Assembly: GCA_002402635.1 (NCBI GenBank)
Contig: DHGE01000160.1
Coordinates: 3,272-9,953 of the forward strand
Direction: 5' to 3'
Source of the DNA: Deferribacterales bacterium UBA4806
GTDB taxonomy: Bacteria; Chrysiogenota; Deferribacteres; Deferribacterales; UBA228
Length of the DNA: 6,682 bases
Part shown: positions 1-6,369 of the stretch, in pieces
Position numbering within the stretch: position 1 is the stretch's first letter
Layout: every line of letters begins with the position of its first letter
The notes under the pieces: generated by a model
What the model saw: the letters and a program-made list of their open reading frames with translations, nothing else
Database searches by the model: none
What the model was told of the DNA's origin: nothing
Made by a program: the position numbers and the translations under genes

Positions 1-308
1 AGTAATTCTATATAGGCTACTATAAATGCAGCAATTCCTCCCATACCATGTTGAAATGCTACCATTGCTGGTACCATTGTCATATCGACCTTTACAGCAG
101 CTATGTACCCCAAAAATGTGCCTATAATTATTGAAAAAATAATTAAATATTCTTTTTCAAAAGTATTGTTCATGAATATATAGATAACAGCTAATAACAT
201 TGAAAACGCAGCAATTAAGTTTGCAAATCGTGCGCTTTTGGGGTTTCTAAATAGAAAAATACCAACAAACAAGATAAATATAATTATTAAGGGTGCGACA
301 ATATTCAT
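1..308 (-). CDS. pntB: NAD(P) transhydrogenase subunit beta, N-terminal part (cut by window edge)
   Basis: The first 102 codons of the beta subunit are present; the rest lies beyond the left edge. I read this frame myself. It starts with MNIVAPLIIIFILF and holds about four hydrophobic membrane segments. It contains the short charged stretch AAVKVDMTMVPAMVAFQHG (residues about 72-90), which matches the conserved PntB region where a basic, Met-rich loop precedes a membrane helix (KVEMTEMPELVA in the E. coli protein). In the family, PntB supplies most of the proton channel plus a C-terminal NADP(H)-binding domain, which is not visible here. It follows pntAB by 12 bases in the same operon. The start is the ATG at 306-308. 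No good SD precedes it, so translation may be coupled to pntAB. Identity is supported by both the sequence and the two upstream partner genes. Confidence 0.88.
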   Translation of the reverse strand, partial: MNIVAPLIIIFILFVGIFLFRNPKSARFANLIAAFSMLLAVIYIFMNNTFEKEYLIIFSIIIGTFLGYIAAVKVDMTMVPAMVAFQHGMGGIAAFIVAYIEL

Positions 309-320
309 AGTTTTAAAACT
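309..320. repeat. 12-bp perfect palindrome filling the pntAB-pntB spacer
   Basis: AGTTTTAAAACT reads the same on both strands and occupies exactly the bases between the TAG stop of pntAB and the ATG of pntB. It holds no SD sequence. It is too short and AT-rich to be a terminator. It may be chance in AT-rich DNA, or it may affect translation of pntB. Confidence 0.4.
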
Positions 321-623
321 CTAACCATTGTTACTTTTATTAACTTTAGTTGATTTAAACATTTTTACCATTCTGTTCGTTATTACAAAACCTCCAACAA
401 CGTTGAAAGTTGCAGCTATAATAGCTATAGTTCCTAATAAACTTTCAATCCCGTTAATTTTCTTAGCAAAAATAAGAAAAGCACCTAAAATTGTTATAGC
501 CGATATTGCGTTAGTCATTGACATTAGAGGAGTGTGCAGTAGTGATGGAACTTTAGAGATCAGCATGTACCCCACTAAGAAAGCAATTATAAAGAAACAT
601 AGAAGTAGTAAAAAATCTATCAT
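321..623 (-). CDS. pntAB: NAD(P) transhydrogenase subunit alpha part 2 (membrane alpha2)
   Basis: A 100-residue membrane protein matching the short alpha2 subunit of proton-translocating transhydrogenase, which is a separate gene in many bacteria and is fused to alpha1 in E. coli PntA. It pairs with PntB to form the membrane channel. Three hydrophobic helices are visible (about residues 3-22, 38-53 and 60-81). The family signature VPSLLHTPLMSMTNAIS lies at about 25-41 and GGFVITNRMVKMF at about 77-89. The ATG overlaps the pntAA stop (ATGA at 620-623), and an AAAGGG SD at 630-635 sits 6 bases upstream, which fixes the start. The tail is basic and hydrophilic. Length is normal for the family. 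It lies in the pntAA-pntAB-pntB operon. Confidence 0.95.
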   Translation of the reverse strand: MIDFLLLLCFFIIAFLVGYMLISKVPSLLHTPLMSMTNAISAITILGAFLIFAKKINGIESLLGTIAIIAATFNVVGGFVITNRMVKMFKSTKVNKSNNG

Positions 624-1792
624 TTGGAGCCCTTTAGTTTTTTCTGAGCCTTAATAGTCCCCTCATGTAATAACTCTCCTCTGTGGGTAACCAGTGTGTG
701 TTTTATAATGTCATCCTCGAGATTTAGCTTTTTTAGCCCATCTTTAAATAATAGCTCAATAAAGTGATAGATATTGTGTGCATAAAGCCAAGTTGCATGC
801 ACAGGGACACTACCAGGGATATTTTTAATTCCACAAATAATAACGTTATGCTCACTTATAATTTTACCAGCTTGAGTAACTGAGCAATTGCCTCCTTGAT
901 CAATGGCCACATCAATTATTACAGAACCATCTTTCATAGATTTGACCATATCTTCAGTAATTAGTTGAGGAGCAACTTCTCCAGGAACCAATGCACTCAA
1001 TATTACGGCATCAACTTGCATTAAGTTTTTATTTATAATTTCCCTTTCCTTGGCTAACCAATCTTCTGGAAGACTTTTTGCATAGCCACCATGACCGGTT
1101 GCAATATTCTGTGGTATACTAAATTCTATTATTTTTGCTCCTAAGCTTGAAGCTTCAGTTTTGGCATCATCTCTAATATCAATAGTATTAATTATTCCGC
1201 CTAATCTTTTTGCAGTGGCAATACCCTGAAGGCCAACCACTCCTGCCCCCACAAATAAAAAATTTGCCGGTTTTATAACTCCAATTGCAGTTCCCACCAT
1301 GGGGATAATTGTAGGTAGATTATTAGCTGCTATTATAACCGATTTGTAACCAGTTATTGTGGACATTGAAGTTAAAGCATCCATTTTTTGTGCTCGTGGG
1401 ATTCTTGGGATACTATCCATTGTAAAAGAAGTTATATTATTTTCCTGCAGTTTCTTTACATTTTCAAAGTTACTGGGGGCAGCAGGATGTAAAAAAGTGA
1501 TAAGTATACTATTTTGCTTTAACATTTCAATTTCATGTTTATTTTTAAATTTATTAAATAAAGGCTCTTTAACTTTTATAACAATATCGGATTTGCTATA
1601 GAGCTCCTCTGTATCATGAACAATTTTTGCACCAAATTTTATGTAGGCTTCATCTGACGCATAGATCCCAGCTCCAGCATTCGATTCTACAAAAACATCG
1701 AAACCCATGGCCACATATTTTGATACAATTTCAGGCGTTGCAGCAACTCTGTTTTCGTTTTCCATAATTTCTTTAGGAATACCCAAATTCAT
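620..1792 (-). CDS. pntAA: NAD(P) transhydrogenase subunit alpha part 1 (NAD(H)-binding)
   Basis: A 390-residue soluble alpha1 subunit that binds NAD(H) and passes hydride to NADP bound on PntB at the membrane. An alanine dehydrogenase/PNT-type N-terminal domain covers about 1-140. The conserved RIPRAQKMDALTSMS follows at 130-144, then a Rossmann domain with GAGVVGLQ at 182-189 and D205 at the end of the second strand, as expected for NAD rather than NADP. GGYAKSLPEDW (235-245), LVPGEVAP (268-275) and DQGGNCSVT (298-306) are further family motifs. A longer reading from a TTG at 1805-1807 is possible, but I chose the ATG at 1790-1792. GGAGGG (1800-1805) lies 7 bases before that ATG, so the extra codons would run through the SD. 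It is the first gene of the operon and overlaps pntAB by 4 bases. It has no membrane segment, so it needs PntAB and PntB to couple to the membrane. Confidence 0.95.
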   Translation of the reverse strand: MNLGIPKEIMENENRVAATPEIVSKYVAMGFDVFVESNAGAGIYASDEAYIKFGAKIVHDTEELYSKSDIVIKVKEPLFNKFKNKHEIEMLKQNSILITFLHPAAPSNFENVKKLQENNITSFTMDSIPRIPRAQKMDALTSMSTITGYKSVIIAANNLPTIIPMVGTAIGVIKPANFLFVGAGVVGLQGIATAKRLGGIINTIDIRDDAKTEASSLGAKIIEFSIPQNIATGHGGYAKSLPEDWLAKEREIINKNLMQVDAVILSALVPGEVAPQLITEDMVKSMKDGSVIIDVAIDQGGNCSVTQAGKIISEHNVIICGIKNIPGSVPVHATWLYAHNIYHFIELLFKDGLKKLNLEDDIIKHTLVTHRGELLHEGTIKAQKKLKGSK

Positions 1793-1799
1793 AGAACTA

Positions 1800-1805
1800 C
1801 CCTCC
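1800..1805 (-). promoter_or_regulatory. Shine-Dalgarno site of pntAA
   Basis: GGAGGG on the minus strand, 7 bases before the ATG at 1792. It decides the start: the in-frame TTG further upstream overlaps this site and would give five extra residues not expected in the family, where the protein begins close to the IPKE motif. Confidence 0.85.
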
Positions 1806-1818
1806 AATCATGAAAATC

Positions 1819-1839
1819 AACATGCTTCAAAGGCATGTT
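1819..1839. promoter_or_regulatory. Perfect inverted repeat AACATGC-N7-GCATGTT, candidate operator of pnt
   Basis: The two 7-base arms are exact reverse complements around a 7-base centre (TTCAAAG on the plus strand). The repeat covers the proposed -10 box (1835-1840) and the expected transcription start near 1828 of the pntAA promoter, which is the usual place for a dimeric repressor to bind. A hairpin in RNA is an alternative, but transcription would start inside the repeat, so only part of it would be transcribed from this promoter. No regulator gene is adjacent in the window and I do not recognise the motif. Confidence 0.5.
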
Positions 1840-1863
1840 AAAACAAATTTTACATTATTTCAA
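1835..1863 (-). promoter_or_regulatory. Putative vegetative-sigma promoter of the pntAA-pntAB-pntB operon
   Basis: On the minus strand, TTGAAA (1858-1863) is followed by exactly 17 bases and then TAACAT (1835-1840). These are good matches to TTGACA and TATAAT with ideal spacing. Transcription would begin near 1828, giving a leader of about 36 bases with the GGAGGG SD in it. The -10 box lies in one arm of the inverted repeat. Confidence 0.55.
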
Positions 1864-1891
1864 GTCTATTAATTTCTGATAATAGTTAATT

Positions 1892-1921
1892 TAATAAAAA
1901 TAATAAAAAATTTATTATAAT
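1892..1921 (+). promoter_or_regulatory. Weak putative promoter for the purine permease operon
   Basis: A perfect TATAAT lies at 1916-1921, but the best -35 candidate is only TAATAA (1892-1897) at 18 bases. The region is almost pure A and T, so a TATAAT is expected fairly often by chance. Transcription would start near 1928, leaving a leader of about 20 bases. The 157-base divergent region shows no purine riboswitch that I can recognise, and it is short for one plus a promoter. Confidence 0.3.
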
Positions 1922-1949
1922 ATTTTCTAATATTTGTTATTATTATGGC

Positions 1950-3275
1950 ATGGCAATTAAAAAATATATATATGCTTATTTTAAAATAAAAGAAAACAAT
2001 TCTTCTATACCAAAAGAAATCATTGGTGGAATAACAACTTTTATGACAATGGCTTACATTATTTTTGTAAATCCTGCAATATTATCAAAAGCTGGTATGA
2101 GTTATTCGGCTGTCCTTGTTGCCACAGCGCTATCTGCCTCTTTTGGATCAATATTAATGGGTTTACTTGCAAACTACCCCTTTGCGCTTGCCCCTGGCAT
2201 GGGCCTAAACGCATATTTTACTTATACAATAGTCATGCAATTAGGATATACCTGGCAGTCTGCTCTGGGGGCTGTATTTATTTCAGGTTTACTTTTTTTT
2301 CTTTTAACACTTGTTAGAATTCGACAGCTTTTGATAAAAGGCATACCAGAGAGCTTGAAAAATTCAATGTCTGCTGGCATTGGCCTTTTTATTGCATTAA
2401 TAGGGTTAGAGCAGGGTGGAGTAATTATCAGAAATGAGCAGACTCTCATTTCTATGGGTAATTTAGGAGAGTTAGGGCCAATATTGACTCTAATAGGTAT
2501 TATTATTATAGCAATATTTAGAGCTAGAGGAATTCATGGAGCCATTTTAATAGGTATTGTGTCTGTTTGGATAGTAGCTATCTTCACAGGAGGTACTACT
2601 TTTAATGGATTCTTTAATGTTCCGCCTCCTATTTCGCCAGTATTTTTAAAATTAGATTTAAAAAGTGCTATAGACGTTGGGTTTTATTCAATAGTCTTTG
2701 TTATCCTTTTTGTTGATTTGTTTGACGCAACAGGAACTTTTATTGGTGTTGCTAAGCAGGGGGGCTTTATGATTAATGGTGAATTGCCAAGGATGACAAG
2801 AGCCCTGAGTGTAGATGCTATAACTGCTATGTTTGGAGCATTAATGGGAACATCTACAACAACAGCATATGTTGAAAGTACCACAGGAATACTAGCTGGA
2901 GGTAGAACTGGTTTGACAGCTGTTATAGTAGGGATACTATTTTTACTGTCTATATTTATTTCTCCTCTTGCAAGTTCGATTCCTATGTATGCAATTGCGC
3001 CAGCACTTGTTATTGTTGGTGCATATATGACGCAATCAATAGTTGACATAGACTGGGGGGATTTTACGGAGTCTTTGCCAGCATTTTTATTAATTATTTT
3101 TATGCCATTTACTTTTAGCATTGCAAATGGAATTGTGATGGGCGTTATAACATATCCTATTTTAAAACTTTTTAGTGGAAGATTAAAGGAGACAACCCCA
3201 CTGCTGTGGATTCTAGCAGCTATCTTTATATTGCGATTTATATATATGGGAGTTTTTATTGGACATAGCTATTAA
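1950..3275 (+). CDS. NCS2-family purine permease (AzgA/PbuG/AdeP type), probable adenine importer
   Basis: A 441-residue polytopic membrane protein with 12 or more hydrophobic segments, the normal size for the AzgA branch of NCS2 nucleobase-cation symporters, which import adenine, guanine or hypoxanthine. Branch motifs are FKIKENNSSIPKEIIGGITTF at about 11-31, NPAIL (41-45), ALAPGMGLNAYF (79-90), GLFIALIGLEQGG (145-157), the substrate-site FDATGTFIGVAKQGG (258-272), and MGTSTTTAYVESTTGILAGGRTG from about 299, where a conserved reentrant region is expected. Adenine is favoured as substrate because the next gene is adenine deaminase, overlapping by 17 bases; specificity itself is not readable from sequence. 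The start is the ATG at 1950, which fits the family's N-terminus; the nearby ATG at 1945 is out of frame. No SD is visible, unlike the other genes here, so the leader may be unusual. It heads the plus-strand operon. Confidence 0.92.
   Translation: MAIKKYIYAYFKIKENNSSIPKEIIGGITTFMTMAYIIFVNPAILSKAGMSYSAVLVATALSASFGSILMGLLANYPFALAPGMGLNAYFTYTIVMQLGYTWQSALGAVFISGLLFFLLTLVRIRQLLIKGIPESLKNSMSAGIGLFIALIGLEQGGVIIRNEQTLISMGNLGELGPILTLIGIIIIAIFRARGIHGAILIGIVSVWIVAIFTGGTTFNGFFNVPPPISPVFLKLDLKSAIDVGFYSIVFVILFVDLFDATGTFIGVAKQGGFMINGELPRMTRALSVDAITAMFGALMGTSTTTAYVESTTGILAGGRTGLTAVIVGILFLLSIFISPLASSIPMYAIAPALVIVGAYMTQSIVDIDWGDFTESLPAFLLIIFMPFTFSIANGIVMGVITYPILKLFSGRLKETTPLLWILAAIFILRFIYMGVFIGHSY
3248..3261 (+). 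promoter_or_regulatory. Shine-Dalgarno and TTG start of adenine deaminase inside the permease gene
   Basis: GGGAG (3248-3252) lies 6 bases before the TTG at 3259-3261, all within the last codons of the permease. This supports TTG as the real start and suggests coupled translation of transporter and enzyme. The resulting N-terminus, MDIAINNALIPDFI, fits the amidohydrolase pattern of a first beta strand followed by an Ala/Asn-rich turn. Confidence 0.75.
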
Positions 3276-4914
3276 TAATGCTCTAATTCCAGATTTTATT
3301 AACATGCAATGGCATAAAGGCCATATAGGCATTGAAAACTCTAGGATTGTGAAAGTTTCTCAGCGTAAGCTAATAGGCAAACATATGTTTGATGTAGAAG
3401 GAAAAGTTGTATCTCCTGGATTGATGGATTGCCATTGTCATATCGAAAGCTCCTATTTGACTCCATATTATTTTGGTCAATTAGTTGCAAAGTATGGTAC
3501 CTTAGAAGTGGTAGCAGATTGTCATGAAATTGCAAATGTAGCAGGCCTTGCTGGAGTAAAATATTTTATAGAAAATGCAAGGTTAGCTGATATTAATATA
3601 AAATTTGCGGCTAGTAGCTGTGTCCCTGCATCAAAATTTACTAGAGGAGGTGGGGTCCTTTTTGAAAATGAAATATCTGAGTTGTTACATATGGATGAAG
3701 TGGTAGCGCTTGGTGAGGTTATGAATATAAATGGTGTTTTCAATAAAGATAAAAAACTTATGTCCATTATATCTTTAGCGAAAAAATTAAATAAGTGTAT
3801 TAACGGGCATGCAGCAGGGTTGAGAGGAGATGATTTGTTAAAATATATTCAGTTCGGGAACATTGAAGACGACCATGAAAGCGAATGCTACGAAGAAATA
3901 GAAGAAAAACTTAAGGCTGGCTTGAGAATCTTTTTAAGGGAAGGTTCAGCTGCAACCACCGAATTGAGAGCCTATAGACTGGCAGAGAAATATCCAGACA
4001 ACATGATGTATTGTACTGACGACAGAACAGCTGCCCACATTATAGAAGAAGGTCATATAAATTTCCATTTAAAAAAAGGTGTTTTAGCAGGTCTTGACCC
4101 TCTTATTGCACTTAAGTTGGGTGCTTATAACGGATTTAAATATTATAATATTGAAGGTGGTTTTATAAAAGAAGGGGCCCCTGCCAATTTAGTTGTTTTT
4201 AAGGATATAAAATCATTTAAACCCCATTTAGTCATAATACATGGCAATTTATATAAAGAAGAATATAAAAAATTTAATATACCAAAGAGCTTGTTATATA
4301 GCTTAAAAGTTGTTGAACCAGTGATTATCCCAGAGATAAAAGAAAGTGCCAGGAAGTTAGTAGTCAAAGTTAATAGAGATTCTCTTATAACGGAAAAAGT
4401 AAAATTAACAATGTTAAAACCCTCAAAAACTTGTAATTATATAAACAAAAAAATAAATGAATATATCCTTGAAAAGGGTATATTAAAGATAATAAATATT
4501 GATAGATATGGTAGAGATAAAAAGGCTGCAGCATTGATAAAAGGTTTTGCTCTAAAAAAAGGGGCTATTGGAAGTTCACTTTCCCATGATTGCCATAATA
4601 TAATTGCAGTGGGCACAAGTGATGATAACCTAATGGCTGTTGTAAAAAAAATTTTACAAATAAAAGGTGGTCTTGTTTGCTATAATGAAAAGGATTATTA
4701 TATACTTAGGTTGAATATTGGAGGTATTATATCAGAAGAGTTGCCTCAAAAAGTAAAAATGAAAATGAACAGATTGAACAAATGTGCTAAGGAATTAGGG
4801 TGTAAGCTGAAGGAGCCCTTTGCAATGTTATCATTTATGGCATTAGAGGTAATCCCTCACATAAAAATAACAGCTGATGGTCTTTTTGATGTTGATTTGA
4901 ACGAATTTATTTAG
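3259..4914 (+). CDS. ade: Adenine deaminase (adenine aminohydrolase)
   Basis: A 551-residue amidohydrolase-superfamily enzyme, slightly shorter than the roughly 570-600 usual for the family. It hydrolyses adenine to hypoxanthine and ammonia in the cytoplasm with a metal centre. Visible in order: SPGLMDCHCHIESS (52-65) with metal ligands H59 and H61; ADCHEIANV (86-94); LGEVMN (151-156) with E153; INGHAAG (181-187) with H184; DDHESE (204-209) with H206; REGSAA (227-232); and YCTDDR (251-256) with the catalytic-region aspartates. The C-terminal half carries GAIGSSLSHDCHN (435-447) and EPFAMLSFMALEVIPHIK (519-536), both diagnostic of bacterial Ade. Oddities: Cys at 88 replaces the usual Pro of ADPHEIAN, Ala at 186 replaces the Pro of GHAPG, and GAPAN (306-310) replaces GADAD. 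These make it a divergent member, but the expected metal-binding and acidic residues are present. It starts at TTG and overlaps the permease, which would supply its substrate. Confidence 0.93.
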   Translation: MDIAINNALIPDFINMQWHKGHIGIENSRIVKVSQRKLIGKHMFDVEGKVVSPGLMDCHCHIESSYLTPYYFGQLVAKYGTLEVVADCHEIANVAGLAGVKYFIENARLADINIKFAASSCVPASKFTRGGGVLFENEISELLHMDEVVALGEVMNINGVFNKDKKLMSIISLAKKLNKCINGHAAGLRGDDLLKYIQFGNIEDDHESECYEEIEEKLKAGLRIFLREGSAATTELRAYRLAEKYPDNMMYCTDDRTAAHIIEEGHINFHLKKGVLAGLDPLIALKLGAYNGFKYYNIEGGFIKEGAPANLVVFKDIKSFKPHLVIIHGNLYKEEYKKFNIPKSLLYSLKVVEPVIIPEIKESARKLVVKVNRDSLITEKVKLTMLKPSKTCNYINKKINEYILEKGILKIINIDRYGRDKKAAALIKGFALKKGAIGSSLSHDCHNIIAVGTSDDNLMAVVKKILQIKGGLVCYNEKDYYILRLNIGGIISEELPQKVKMKMNRLNKCAKELGCKLKEPFAMLSFMALEVIPHIKITADGLFDVDLNEFI

Positions 4915-4941
4915 GTTTTATCAGTTTTTGAGAGGTGTAAT

Positions 4942-5592
4942 ATGGATCCTATTAATTTACTTAAGGAAAGAAAAGTTTGTAGAGCTTTTAAAAATATTCC
5001 GATTAAAGGTAATGTTGTTGAAAATCTATTGGAAGCTGCACAGCAAGCTCCTTCTGGATCAAATATGCAGCCATGGGAAATTTATATTGTGATGAACAAT
5101 AAACTTGAAAATTTAAGAAAAAAAATTTTAGAAGCAGCCAATGAAAAAAACAGAAATTATGGACCTCCCTTTTCTGGCGAAGTTCCCGAGAAATATCTAA
5201 ATAGAAGAAAAAAATTAATGGATGATATGAAAGGTTATTTATCTGAGGACAAATTAAACCTGAGCTATATCTTTAAAGGGAGCCTTACTTTTTTTAATGC
5301 ACCTGCAGTAGCTTTCATATATATTCATAAAAGTTTATATCCTACAAGATCCATAGATATTGGCTCATATATGGTTTATTTTATGCTGGCTGCCGAAATA
5401 TTAGGATTAGGAACATGTCCAATAGGTTATATCAGAGGAGTTAGTGACGTTATTAACGAGTTTATTGGGGTTTCTAATGAATTTATACTAGAAATTGCTA
5501 TAGCCTTCGGCTATAAAGATGATGAAAAAGCTATAAATAAATTTAAATCTGATAGAGTTCAGTTAAGCGACAATTCTTGCATTATGGAGTAA
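4942..5592 (+). CDS. Nitroreductase-family FMN-dependent oxidoreductase
   Basis: A 216-residue protein of the nitroreductase fold. Such enzymes bind FMN as dimers and use NAD(P)H to reduce varied substrates such as nitro groups, quinones or enones; the substrate here is unknown. RKVCRAF (10-16) occupies the N-terminal phosphate-binding position normally written RRSxRxF, with Arg10 and Arg14 kept. APSGSNMQPW (36-45) is the canonical FMN-contact loop. DIGSYMVYFMLAAEILGLGT (139-158) followed by CPIG is the conserved C-terminal helix and glycine turn. A somewhat long charged insert lies around 66-110. I see no iron-sulfur motif and no match to the BluB type. An AGAGG SD (4931-4935) lies 6 bases before the ATG. 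It is 27 bases after ade and 3 bases before the next gene, so it is probably in the same operon, but a role in purine metabolism is not evident. It may work with the SDR that follows. Confidence 0.9.
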   Translation: MDPINLLKERKVCRAFKNIPIKGNVVENLLEAAQQAPSGSNMQPWEIYIVMNNKLENLRKKILEAANEKNRNYGPPFSGEVPEKYLNRRKKLMDDMKGYLSEDKLNLSYIFKGSLTFFNAPAVAFIYIHKSLYPTRSIDIGSYMVYFMLAAEILGLGTCPIGYIRGVSDVINEFIGVSNEFILEIAIAFGYKDDEKAINKFKSDRVQLSDNSCIME

Positions 5593-5595
5593 ACC

Positions 5596-6345
5596 ATGAG
5601 GTTAAAGAATAAAACTGCACTAGTGACTGGTGGCACAAGAGGAATTGGTAGGGCTGTAGCTCAAACTTTTGCGCATGAGGGCGCAAAGGTATATATTGTT
5701 GGCTATCAGGGTAGAAAATTACTTGATGAAACAATATACAACATCCAAAAAGATGGTGGAGAAGCCTATGGAGGCCTCTTTGATGTCAGTTTAGAGGCAG
5801 ATGTAAAGTTATTATTCAAAGAGATCGATGATGTATTTGGAAGCTTAGATATTTTAGTAAATAATGCTGGGATAATTAAACCTAAACCCTTTGTTGATTT
5901 AACATTTGAAGAATGGCAGAAAACATTAAATGTTCACATGAACGGGACATTTTTGTGTACTTACTATGCAGTGAAAAAATATATGTTAGATAAAAATGAA
6001 GGAAAAATTATAAATCTTGCTGCTCCTGCTGCCTTTAAAGGGAGTATAGGCGTTGTTGACTATGCTTCAGCAAAGGGAGGAATTGTTTCCTTTACAAAGA
6101 ATGTTGCAAAAGAGTTGGTTCTTTATAATATCCAAGTAAATGCTGTTTTGCCAGTTGCATCAACGCGAATGACTGAGGCTTTATCAGAATTCTATAAAGT
6201 TCAATTTGGCCATGATTATGCCGATTATTTAGAGAAACTACCTCCCCCTGAAACTGTTGCTCCGATATTCTTATTTTTAGCATCAAAGGATTCTGATTAT
6301 GTAACTGGGCAGATTATAGCAGCTGATGGAGGCTTGACTATTTAA
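5596..6345 (+). CDS. Short-chain dehydrogenase/reductase (classical SDR, FabG-like) lacking the catalytic serine
   Basis: A 249-residue Rossmann-fold oxidoreductase of typical classical SDR length. It has the cofactor motif TGGTRGIG (11-18), the acidic D63 of FDVS, NNAG (89-92), the structural/catalytic N112, and YASAK with Y156 and K160. The position 13 residues before Tyr, normally the catalytic Ser (S138 to Y151 in E. coli FabG), is A143 in NLAAPAAFKG. The codons are clear (GCT GCT CCT). The usual PG motif after the active site reads NAVLPVASTRM, with Val instead of Gly. The C-terminus GQIIAADGGLTI is standard for FabG-like proteins. No basic or acidic residue clearly decides NAD versus NADP. 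The ATG has GGAG (5586-5589) 6 bases upstream, within the last codons of the nitroreductase, so the two are likely coupled. It may be an active variant subfamily or have altered activity; the sequence cannot say which. A fatty-acid role is not supported by the context. Confidence 0.9.
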   Translation: MRLKNKTALVTGGTRGIGRAVAQTFAHEGAKVYIVGYQGRKLLDETIYNIQKDGGEAYGGLFDVSLEADVKLLFKEIDDVFGSLDILVNNAGIIKPKPFVDLTFEEWQKTLNVHMNGTFLCTYYAVKKYMLDKNEGKIINLAAPAAFKGSIGVVDYASAKGGIVSFTKNVAKELVLYNIQVNAVLPVASTRMTEALSEFYKVQFGHDYADYLEKLPPPETVAPIFLFLASKDSDYVTGQIIAADGGLTI

Positions 6346-6369
6346 AAATATTAGCAGAAAGGAGAAAGA

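Noticed and set aside
328..654. Plus-strand open frame of 108 codons opposite pntAB and the end of pntAA
   Set aside because: It is antisense to strongly supported pntAB, lacks an SD, and its protein shows no family features.
1797..1811. Tiny minus-strand frame ATG ATT GGA GGG TAG (four residues) in the pntAA leader
   Set aside because: It runs straight through the pntAA SD, has no SD of its own, and is short enough to arise by chance. I do not call it a regulatory leader peptide.
1793..1949. Purine riboswitch upstream of the permease
   Set aside because: The region is 157 bases of mostly A and T. I find no conserved purine-aptamer core or three-way junction, and the only strong helix is the pnt-side inverted repeat.
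1945..1989. Short plus-strand frame from the ATG at 1945 (14 residues) overlapping the permease start
   Set aside because: It has no SD and no recognisable product; it lies out of frame with the permease, whose own ATG at 1950 fits the family N-terminus.
2684..3121. Minus-strand open frame of 145 codons opposite the permease
   Set aside because: It is the complement of conserved permease codons, including the substrate motif, with no SD or recognisable domain.
4915..4941. Terminator between ade and the nitroreductase gene
   Set aside because: The 27 bases have a T-run but no inverted repeat able to form a stem, so the genes are more likely co-transcribed.
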